From Bacillota bacterium (GTDB lineage Bacteria; Bacillota_C; Negativicutes; Sporomusales; Sporomusaceae): a stretch of 7,893 nt of DNA. The notes under the pieces are model-generated. The model was not told the origin of the DNA. It did not search any database and was given only the letters and a program-made list of their open reading frames with translations. Position 1 is the stretch's first letter. Each line of letters begins with the position of its first letter. Location: positions 1 through 7,893 of the forward strand of contig JAEZQV010000045.1 of assembly GCA_023441125.1 (NCBI GenBank). The letters are read 5' to 3'. Positions 1 through 5,562 of the stretch are shown one piece after another. A program made the translations under genes and the position numbers.

Positions 1-429
1 GGTGACACTATCCGGGAACGGGGGCATGAATATGGCACCACCACCGGACGTCCGCGCCGTTGCGGCTGGATGGATGCCTGCGTAGTGCGTTATGCCGGTT
101 ATGTGAGTGGCATCGACTACATGGCAATTACCCGTCTGGATATTCTTGATGGCTTAAAGACTCTCAAGATTTGCACCGGTTACAAATATAAAGGCGAACT
201 CCTGAATGAATTCCCTGCCAGCCTTAAAGTGCTTGCCCAGGTTGAGCCGATCTACGAGGAACTGCCAGGCTGGGAGGAGCCGACAAGCCATGTACGAAGC
301 TATGATGAGCTGCCGCTTAATGCCCGCCGTTATATTGAACGCCTGAGCGAGGTTGCTGATATTAAAATCGGGATCGTTTCTGTGGGCCCTGGCCGCGAGC
401 AGACAATTATCCTTGCCGATATGTTTTAA
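1..429 (+). CDS. purA: Adenylosuccinate synthetase, C-terminal part (5' end outside window)
   Basis: Adenylosuccinate synthetase joins IMP and aspartate using GTP, the first committed step from IMP to AMP, in the cytoplasm. The reading frame is open from base 1 and gives 142 residues before TAA. Recognisable family signatures are [11 protein letters not shown] near the start, [15 protein letters not shown], the [13 protein letters not shown] stretch, and the C-terminal [15 protein letters not shown], all in the order found in bacterial PurA. The family is usually about 425-430 residues, so roughly the last third is visible. An ATG at base 70 is internal and is not the true start. The gene is followed after about 10 bases by a hairpin terminator, so it ends its transcription unit and is not co-transcribed with the tRNA genes by design. 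Identification is very secure. Confidence 0.97.
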   Translation, partial: GDTIRERGHEYGTTTGRPRRCGWMDACVVRYAGYVSGIDYMAITRLDILDGLKTLKICTGYKYKGELLNEFPASLKVLAQVEPIYEELPGWEEPTSHVRSYDELPLNARRYIERLSEVADIKIGIVSVGPGREQTIILADMF

Positions 430-438
430 ACCATTAAC

Positions 439-476
439 AAAAAGAGATAACCTGCATTGGCGGGTTATCTCTTTTT
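439..476 (+). terminator. Rho-independent terminator after purA
   Basis: The arms 439-452 (AAAAAGAGATAACC) and 463-476 (GGTTATCTCTTTTT) are perfect reverse complements of 14 bases, with a loop of about 10 bases that can be shortened by a G-T and a G-C pair. The descending arm ends in a run of five T. It starts about 10 bases after the purA stop codon. Confidence 0.9.
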
Positions 477-504
477 GACTTTACGATTTTTCCGGAAAAT
501 ATTA

Positions 505-533
505 TTGACAAGCCTATATGTATCTTGTATAAT
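505..533 (+). promoter_or_regulatory. Consensus sigma-A promoter for the tRNA-Lys/tRNA-Leu unit
   Basis: The -35 box TTGACA (505-510) and the -10 box TATAAT (528-533) match consensus at all twelve positions, with the ideal 17-base spacer. Transcription should begin near 540-542, leaving a leader of about 8-10 bases before the mature tRNA-Lys 5' end at 550. Perfect promoters are typical of growth-related stable RNA genes. The region between the purA terminator and this promoter (477-504) holds nothing else visible. Confidence 0.93.
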
Positions 534-549
534 TCTATCTTGTGAAGAC

Positions 550-625
550 GACCCACTAGCTCAGTCGGTAGAGCACCTGACTTTTAATCAGGGTGTCCCG
601 CGTTCGAGTCGCGGGTGGGTCACCA
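550..625 (+). tRNA. tRNA-Lys (anticodon UUU)
   Basis: The 76-base gene folds as a complete cloverleaf. The acceptor arm GACCCAC (550-556) pairs with GTGGGTC (615-621). The D arm contains AGCTCAGTCGGTAGAGC. The anticodon stem CCTGA/TCAGG encloses the loop CTTTTAA with anticodon TTT at 583-585, and the T arm carries GTTCGAGTC. The discriminator A is followed by an encoded CCA (623-625). It is the first gene of a two-tRNA transcript. Confidence 0.97.
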
Positions 626-634
626 TCTATTTAC

Positions 635-717
635 GCGGGAGTGGCGGAATTGGCAGACGCACCAGACTTAGGATCTGGCGGGTAACCGTGGGGGTTCAAG
701 TCCCTTCTCCCGCACCA
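635..717 (+). tRNA. tRNA-Leu (anticodon UAG)
   Basis: This is an 83-base class II tRNA. The acceptor arm GCGGGAG (635-641) pairs with CTCCCGC (707-713), and CCA is encoded at 715-717. The D-arm region GTGGCGGAATTGGCAGACGC is typical of tRNA-Leu. The anticodon stem CCAGA/TCTGG encloses the loop CTTAGGA with anticodon TAG at 669-671. A short variable arm follows, and the T arm carries GTTCAAGTC. It lies 9 bases after tRNA-Lys and must be cut from a shared precursor. Confidence 0.97.
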
Positions 718-728
718 ATTCAACAAGG

Positions 729-763
729 AAAGGCTTTCAGGATGTTACCCTGAAAGCCTTTTT
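729..763 (+). terminator. Rho-independent terminator of the tRNA unit
   Basis: The arms AAAGGCTTTCAGG (729-741) and CCTGAAAGCCTTT (749-761) are perfect 13-base complements around a 7-base loop, and the T run extends to 763. It sits 11 bases after tRNA-Leu. On the opposite strand the hairpin is followed by only a broken T tract, so it may act weakly for the convergent kinase gene, which ends at 802 with no better hairpin visible. Confidence 0.92.
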
Positions 764-801
764 GCATTATTTTGCCCGGATTACAAAGCTATACGCTGCT
801 G

Positions 802-2217
802 TTATTGGGACAAGAGCGGGATAACGACGGTAACCCTGGTTCCGTTTCCAGGCTTGCTGGCTAGCTGGATGACACTGTCATGCTGATTGGCGATCCAGCG
901 GGCAATAGACAGGCCCAAGCCTGTTCCGCCGCCGGTTGCTTTCGTTCTTGACTTATCAACCCGGTAAAAACGGTCAAATATATTCGGCTGTTCCGCTTCG
1001 GGAATACCGATACCGGTATCCTGGACGGAAATCTCCAGGTGCCGTGCGGCCTTGTGCGAGGAAATACTTATGGTTTTCCCGCCGGGGGTATATTTAATAC
1101 TATTTTCAATAAAGATGCGCAACATCTCTTTGATAGAAGCGGCATCCGCATAGATGGTGGCCGGATCATTTTTTAGGAGCCGTATTTCATGATCAGGCGC
1201 TATCAGGCGGGTTTCCTGACTGATTTCTTCGATCAGAGGTTCCATTTCTACCGCTGTTTTGGCCACAATTTGCTTATTATGATCGGTCCGCGCCAGAAAA
1301 AGCAACTTTTCGATTAATTTATACATATTGGCTGCTTCCGATTTGATAGCGCCAATTCCTTCCTCTAAAGCGGCTGCATCTTGCTTGCCCCAGCGGTCCA
1401 GCATATTGGCATAGCCGCTGATGACAGTGACAGGAGTGCGCAGTTCGTGCGAAGCATCGGAAACAAAGCGCCGCTGCTGCTCGAAGCCGGTTTGAATCCG
1501 ATTGAGCATGTGGTTGAAGGTTTTGGCAAGTTCTTGCAGTTCATCATTGCCATCAGGTGTCTCAATACGTTTGCTGAGATCGTTCACTTCAATTTCCTTG
1601 GCGGTCTTGGTGATGTCGCGCAGCGGGCGGAGAATTCTCCGGCTGATAAATATGCCGGATACAATAGCGATCAACAGGCCTATAGCGTTAGTTACCAGCA
1701 AGATTTGCATGAGTACTACGAGAAAATGGGTTTGCTCTGTCATGGGTTTCATAAAATGTAGTTGATAAGAATGGCCGCCATTGACGAGGACTTGCTGAAA
1801 ATAATAGAAGAATTGGCGGTCAACACAGAGAACCTGGGTTTTTCTATTAAGCGGCGCCAGGAGCAGCGAGCTTACATCCTGCGTAAATTCTTTGGGCAGC
1901 TCGGGGGTGTCAAGCGCGGTGGGCGCGTTGTCGAACAAAAGATTGTTTTGATCATCCAAAATGCGCAGAATGATCCCGGTTGGGAACAGATTTTTTTTCA
2001 GCAGGCGCTGATCGATATCGTTTCTGGATTGGAGATAGTGAGAAACGCTGTAGATACTGCGGGTGAAAGTATTATCAGCCTGAATATACAGCATATAATG
2101 TAAACCGGCTACCGTAATCAGACTGGTAAACAACAGAATGCAGGAGAGAATGAACGCATACAGGATGGTCAGCTTGACAGATAGCGGTAAGCCCAGTTGT
2201 TTAATCTTTAACCACAT
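802..2217 (-). CDS. Membrane sensor histidine kinase, two-component system
   Basis: This is a 471-residue HAMP-containing sensor kinase that should phosphorylate the adjacent response regulator. It has a first membrane segment at about 17-42, an extracytoplasmic sensor region of about 120 residues (43-163), a second membrane segment at about 164-191, and a HAMP linker at about 192-245. The H box SHELRTP has phospho-acceptor His257, followed by the N box ENSIKYTP (Asn372), G1 box DTGIGIP (400-406), F box FDRFYRVD and G2 box GGGTGLGL (429-436). All catalytic motifs are intact. The frame is open further upstream to an ATG at 2340, but that would run through the regulator gene. The ATG at 2217 has GGGGAG (2224-2229) six bases upstream and overlaps the regulator's end by 17 bases, which indicates translational coupling. 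Domain order resembles ArlS-like kinases. The sensed signal cannot be read from the sequence. Confidence 0.95.
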   Translation of the reverse strand: MWLKIKQLGLPLSVKLTILYAFILSCILLFTSLITVAGLHYMLYIQADNTFTRSIYSVSHYLQSRNDIDQRLLKKNLFPTGIILRILDDQNNLLFDNAPTALDTPELPKEFTQDVSSLLLAPLNRKTQVLCVDRQFFYYFQQVLVNGGHSYQLHFMKPMTEQTHFLVVLMQILLVTNAIGLLIAIVSGIFISRRILRPLRDITKTAKEIEVNDLSKRIETPDGNDELQELAKTFNHMLNRIQTGFEQQRRFVSDASHELRTPVTVISGYANMLDRWGKQDAAALEEGIGAIKSEAANMYKLIEKLLFLARTDHNKQIVAKTAVEMEPLIEEISQETRLIAPDHEIRLLKNDPATIYADAASIKEMLRIFIENSIKYTPGGKTISISSHKAARHLEISVQDTGIGIPEAEQPNIFDRFYRVDKSRTKATGGGTGLGLSIARWIANQHDSVIQLASKPGNGTRVTVVIPLLSQ

Positions 2218-2893
2218 AACCCACTCCCCGGATGGTGTAAATATATTTCTGGCCAAATCGTTCATCCAGTTTATTGCGCAAATAACGGATATAAACATCG
2301 ACGACATTGGTATCGCCTGCATATTCGTAACCCCAAACATTTTGCAGGATACTTTCCCGGTTTAAGACCAGATTCTTATTGCGTAAGAGATAATCCAAAA
2401 GGTCATATTCTTTTTTGGTGAGTTCTACCAGCTGATCATCAACCCGGACCTCGTAACGGTTAGGATACAGTTGCAAGTTTTTTACCCCTGACTTAGTTTC
2501 TCCCGGCTGCCGGCTGCCGGCATTGGTTTTGCGGAACGCCGCGCGGATGCGGGCCAGCAGTTCCGGAATAGCAAAGGGTTTTGTGAGATAATCGTTGGCG
2601 CCGGAGTCCAAACCGGTTACTTTGTCTTCAATGTCATCCTTCGCGGTTACCATAATGATAGGGATTTCCGACAACTCCCGTACCCGGCGGCAAACTTCCC
2701 TGCCATCCATCTCCGGTAGCATGAGATCCAATAGAATCAGATCGAAATTTTCCTGCATAATCCTGTCCAGAGCCCGGCGGCCATTGCCTTCGATGGCAGT
2801 CTGGAAGCCTTCATGTTCTAATTCCAGTTGGAGGAACCGGGCTATTTTCCATTCATCTTCCACAACTAATATTTTTTTTCCTTCGGTTATCAT
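2201..2893 (-). CDS. OmpR-family DNA-binding response regulator
   Basis: This 230-residue protein has an N-terminal receiver domain (about 6-120) and a C-terminal winged helix (about 137-229). Receiver residues are complete: the acidic pair Glu12/Asp13, phosphorylation site Asp56 in LLDLMLPEMDG, Thr83 in MVTAK and Lys105 in LTKPF. The output domain shows the typical LTKKEYDLLDYLL, VDVYIRYLRNKL and IRGVGYVV segments. Sequence and order resemble ArlR-type regulators; this is family resemblance, not proven orthology. I chose the ATG at 2893 because AAAGGA (2902-2907) lies eight bases upstream and the TATAAT box at 2937-2942 then leaves a leader of normal length. An in-frame ATG at 2923 has no clear ribosome site and would sit only about seven bases from the predicted transcript start. 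It is the first gene of the regulator-kinase operon and is divergent from the redox operon. Confidence 0.95.
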   Translation of the reverse strand: MITEGKKILVVEDEWKIARFLQLELEHEGFQTAIEGNGRRALDRIMQENFDLILLDLMLPEMDGREVCRRVRELSEIPIIMVTAKDDIEDKVTGLDSGANDYLTKPFAIPELLARIRAAFRKTNAGSRQPGETKSGVKNLQLYPNRYEVRVDDQLVELTKKEYDLLDYLLRNKNLVLNRESILQNVWGYEYAGDTNVVDVYIRYLRNKLDERFGQKYIYTIRGVGYVVKD

Positions 2894-2936
2894 CGCAGAT
2901 TTCCTTTCCCTGGTTGCCATCATGGTGATATTCTTA

Positions 2937-2942
2937 ATTATA
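2937..2942 (-). promoter_or_regulatory. Putative -10 box of the response regulator promoter
   Basis: Read on the minus strand this is a perfect TATAAT, placing transcription start near 2930. At 17 bases upstream the would-be -35 hexamer (2960-2965) reads AACTCA, far from consensus. A perfect -10 with no -35 suggests that an activator is needed. The TAAT repeat array lies roughly 58 to 90 bases upstream of this start, a suitable place for autoregulation. Confidence 0.6.
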
Positions 2943-2987
2943 TGAAAGCATATTTTACCTGAGTTGGGAAGAACCTGTCCCGATTTC

Positions 2988-3020
2988 TAATCTGATTTTA
3001 ATCTGGAGCTAATGGTGTTT
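2988..3020. promoter_or_regulatory. Tandem 11-bp TAAT repeats, probable response-regulator binding site
   Basis: Three consecutive 11-base units all begin with TAAT: TAATCTGATTT (2988), TAATCTGGAGC (2999) and TAATGGTGTTT (3010). The first two share seven bases, TAATCTG. A fourth, degenerate unit starting TTATG follows at 3021. Direct repeats with 11-base spacing are the classic recognition geometry for dimers of OmpR/PhoB-family winged-helix regulators, and such a regulator is encoded next door. The array sits between the divergent start sites, so one site could control both operons. Binding by this particular regulator is inference. Confidence 0.6.
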
Positions 3021-3056
3021 TTATGTTTGCCAGTTAATATACATTAGGAGCAAGTA

Positions 3057-4592
3057 GTGAGTAAAAACAGCCAAAGCCGCCCTTGTGAGGCTGGTGTACA
3101 AGGGGGTATTTATGTCTTTGGAACCGGAGAAGCGGATATAACTTCCCGGCTGTTTGTGAAAGGAGGCGGAAAATTGAGAAGCAGAAGAGTACGGAGACGT
3201 AATCCGCTGATCAGTTTCATACTGTGTTTTTCATTGCTGGCCTTGGCCGGAGGCTTTATTCTCGCAACAGGCTGGCCGGAAAAAATGGCCGATAGCAGTC
3301 AGGGAAAGACACCTGTGCAAAGTTCCGGCCAGGTACGGGCGCGACCGGCTAGACCGGTGCCAACGGTGCATTTTTCGCAGCAGTCGCCTGCTTCGGTAAA
3401 ACCGGTACTAACCTGGTCGAAAGTAGAAGGCGCGGTAGCCTATGAAATTCGATTATTTGCTGAAAATCCCGTAAGTACAGACAAGAACAGCCTCCGGCCA
3501 GTTCCGTTTTTTACAACGAATCAAATCTATGTGAATGGCTTTAATGCAGATTTATCTCGGGATTTTGCCGGTGAGTATTTCTACTGGCAGGTTCGCGGCC
3601 TGGATATTGACGGCGAGCCGATAGGGCCTTTTTCTGAGGCCGAGAAAGTAGCTATCAGCAGGCAAGTCGCCGCCCTCGAAAAACCGACACCAACCTCAAT
3701 TTTCAATCAGAGAACAGGCGTTACGCTGCTGTACCCGGTATATTCCTGGATTCCTGTTGCCGGCGCGGACAAGTATGAGATTGAGATTCTGGATGAGCTG
3801 CCGGAGAATCCCAATGGCATTGCTCCGTCTATTCACCGTATTGATGCTGCTGTGGCCGAAGGCTTCGACTATTATGACGAAACTCCCAGGATCGCGGAAA
3901 AACCTCTTTATTGGCGGGTAAGAGGCCTGGATCAGGCGGGAAATCCAGTCGGTGTATACTCGGATGCCGGTGAATTTGGCGCAAATCCTCAAAGTCATAT
4001 GGCATTGGCGACATTTGGCGACAGTATAACTCACGGCGGCGGCGGCGTTTCCTATTCGCCGGCGGACTGGGAGTACAGCTACCAGCATTACCTGGACTTC
4101 CCGACGATCAATCTGGGGAAAAGCGGCGATACCAGCCAGACCTTGGTCGAACGATTTGAACGGGATGTTTTGCCCTTTAAGCCCCAATACCTGTTGATTC
4201 TGGCCGGTACCAACAGCCTGCGCGGCGGTGTAACGGCCCAGAGCGTTATTGACGATTTAAAGGTACTGAAGGAAAAATGTCTTGCCAACGGTATTGAGCC
4301 GGTCTTTTTGACTTTGCCGCCCATTAATCCCGATAATATCAAAAGAATTTTTAATGAGGAAACGGCTCCCGATTGGCGGGAGCAAATGCAGCTGGTTAAT
4401 GATTTCATTCGTACGCAGGAGCATATTGACGTGGCTAAGGAAATGGAATATGCTTCCGGTATCCTGCCAACAAAGCTGGCTGTTGACGGACTGCATTTGG
4501 ATATCAAAGGCAAAAAGAAAATTGCGGCCGTTATTAATGCTAACTGGGCCCGGATTGCGCATTCTTCCCGGCAAAGCCGAAATGAAGGGTAA
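3057..4592 (+). CDS. SGNH/GDSL-type hydrolase with two FN3-like modules, membrane-anchored or secreted
   Basis: The longest form has 511 residues. A basic RSRRVRRRN segment (41-49) precedes a hydrophobic helix (about 51-70), a signal peptide or signal anchor. A Pro/Ser-rich linker (about 79-115) follows, then two related FN3-like modules (about 116-198 and 223-307) that share the core YW.VRGLD..G.P.G..S. The C-terminal SGNH hydrolase domain (about 316-500) has block I FGDSIT with nucleophile Ser323, block II Gly in INLGKSG, block III AGTN with Asn386, and block V DGLH with Asp477/His480. All catalytic residues are present, so an esterase or acyl-hydrolase acting outside the cytoplasm is likely; the substrate is unknown. 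Two starts compete: GTG 3057 with AGGAG six bases upstream, and TTG 3174 with a perfect AGGAGG. The latter would give 472 residues with a normal signal peptide. It is the first gene of the operon, 28 bases before the DUF362 gene. Confidence 0.92.
   Translation: MSKNSQSRPCEAGVQGGIYVFGTGEADITSRLFVKGGGKLRSRRVRRRNPLISFILCFSLLALAGGFILATGWPEKMADSSQGKTPVQSSGQVRARPARPVPTVHFSQQSPASVKPVLTWSKVEGAVAYEIRLFAENPVSTDKNSLRPVPFFTTNQIYVNGFNADLSRDFAGEYFYWQVRGLDIDGEPIGPFSEAEKVAISRQVAALEKPTPTSIFNQRTGVTLLYPVYSWIPVAGADKYEIEILDELPENPNGIAPSIHRIDAAVAEGFDYYDETPRIAEKPLYWRVRGLDQAGNPVGVYSDAGEFGANPQSHMALATFGDSITHGGGGVSYSPADWEYSYQHYLDFPTINLGKSGDTSQTLVERFERDVLPFKPQYLLILAGTNSLRGGVTAQSVIDDLKVLKEKCLANGIEPVFLTLPPINPDNIKRIFNEETAPDWREQMQLVNDFIRTQEHIDVAKEMEYASGILPTKLAVDGLHLDIKGKKKIAAVINANWARIAHSSRQSRNEG
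3161..3166 (+). promoter_or_regulatory. Strong internal ribosome binding site, alternative start of the SGNH hydrolase
   Basis: AGGAGG, preceded by AA, sits seven bases before an in-frame TTG at 3174. It is stronger than the AGGAG (3046-3050) before GTG 3057. Starting here puts a basic cluster and hydrophobic helix directly at the N terminus, as in a standard signal peptide. The 39 residues between the two starts look like no known domain. Confidence 0.6.
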
Positions 4593-4620
4593 AATCTTGG
4601 TAAAAGGAGCTGGCTTACCA

Positions 4621-5559
4621 ATGAACAGGCGTCAGTTTATCAGTGGGGTTGGCTATGGCTTATTATCGTTGGGCATAGCCGGCTGCGGGCTTACATTCTC
4701 CGGCAATACCACTGAGAGACAAAACAGCCCGGCGGCCTCGCCGTCTCCGGCCGTAAGCGGCTACGATCGCGGCAAAATTATTGTGGCCGAAGGCACGGAG
4801 CCCGATGGGCTGATCGAGAAAGGCTTTAACGCTCTAGGCGGTATAGCTGCTTTGGTTCATAACGGCGCTACCGTGGTTATTAAGCCGAATTTCAGCGTTC
4901 CCAGAACCCCGGAGGAAGCGGCTACGACTAATCCGTTTTTGGTGGCTGCTGTTGTAAAGCAGTGTATGGCGGCCGGCGCGAAAGAAGTTAAAGTAATCGA
5001 TTACCCGTTTAGCAGTCCGCCGGTATGTCTGCATAACAGCGGCATAAAGGCGGCTGTAGAAGCTGCCGGCGGCAAGGCCTTTGCCATCAATGAAAAGAAG
5101 TTCTTCCAGGAGGTTGATATCGGCGGTAACATCCTGAAAAATGCTTTATTTTCCAAGGACGTGCTGGCAGCGGATGTTTTTATCAACTTTCCCATTTTAA
5201 AACATCATAATGCCACTAAACTGACGCTGGGTATGAAGAATATGATGGGCTTGGTCTGGGACCGCGGCTATTTCCACCGGACAGACCTTACGCAGGGAAT
5301 TGCCGAATTGGCCGGTTTTCACAAACCGCACCTCACTATAGTGGACGCTACCAGAGGCATTACCGATAACGGACCTGGCGGGCCGGGGCCTATCCGGGAA
5401 TGGAACCAGGTGATTTTTGGCGTCGATGCTGTTGCGGTCGATGCGTATGCTGCCACATTGTTCGGCGTAAAACCTGCAGAAATTCCTTATATAGCGGCGG
5501 CCGCGCAATTGGGTATAGGTACGCTGGAGCTGCAGAAACTGACAGTTATGAAGGTTTGA
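4621..5559 (+). CDS. DUF362-family Tat-exported lipoprotein
   Basis: This 312-residue protein opens with MNRRQF, a twin-arginine signal, followed by a hydrophobic stretch and the lipobox I-A-G-C with Cys22. It should therefore be exported folded and lipid-anchored outside the cytoplasm. A Ser/Pro-rich tether (about 31-48) follows. The rest is a DUF362 domain, recognised by VVIKPNFSVP (85-94), VKVIDYPF, the FINFPILKHHNATKLTLG segment and the MKNMMGLVWD hallmark. DUF362 has no firmly assigned activity that I can name. It often occurs with ferredoxin domains, and here the partner is the downstream gene. The frame continues upstream to 4354, but that part lies inside the hydrolase gene. AAGGAG at 4604-4609 is eleven bases before ATG 4621, slightly long; an ATG at 4582 lacks a good site and would bury the signal peptide. 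The only cysteines seen are Cys22, Cys115 and Cys136, so no [4Fe-4S] motif is present. Confidence 0.93.
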   Translation: MNRRQFISGVGYGLLSLGIAGCGLTFSGNTTERQNSPAASPSPAVSGYDRGKIIVAEGTEPDGLIEKGFNALGGIAALVHNGATVVIKPNFSVPRTPEEAATTNPFLVAAVVKQCMAAGAKEVKVIDYPFSSPPVCLHNSGIKAAVEAAGGKAFAINEKKFFQEVDIGGNILKNALFSKDVLAADVFINFPILKHHNATKLTLGMKNMMGLVWDRGYFHRTDLTQGIAELAGFHKPHLTIVDATRGITDNGPGGPGPIREWNQVIFGVDAVAVDAYAATLFGVKPAEIPYIAAAAQLGIGTLELQKLTVMKV

Positions 5560-5562
5560 GTA

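Noticed and set aside
550..717. tRNA genes as an integration site for a mobile element
   Set aside because: No integrase, no direct repeat of a tRNA 3' end and no phage-like genes are visible on either side.
457..753. 98-codon plus-strand open frame
   Set aside because: It runs through the promoter, both tRNA genes and part of the terminator, and has no ribosome binding site.
2218..2340. Longer N terminus for the histidine kinase, starting at 2340
   Set aside because: It would overlap the response regulator by 140 bases, and the extra residues are a shadow of the regulator's winged helix. ATG 2217 has a clear GGGGAG and precedes a normal first membrane helix.
4354..4620. Upstream extension of the DUF362 frame
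   Set aside because: It lies inside the hydrolase coding region in another frame. The Tat signal and lipobox require the start at 4621.
4088..4621. 177-codon minus-strand open frame opposite the hydrolase
   Set aside because: It is antisense to the conserved SGNH catalytic domain, has no ribosome site and shows no recognisable protein features.
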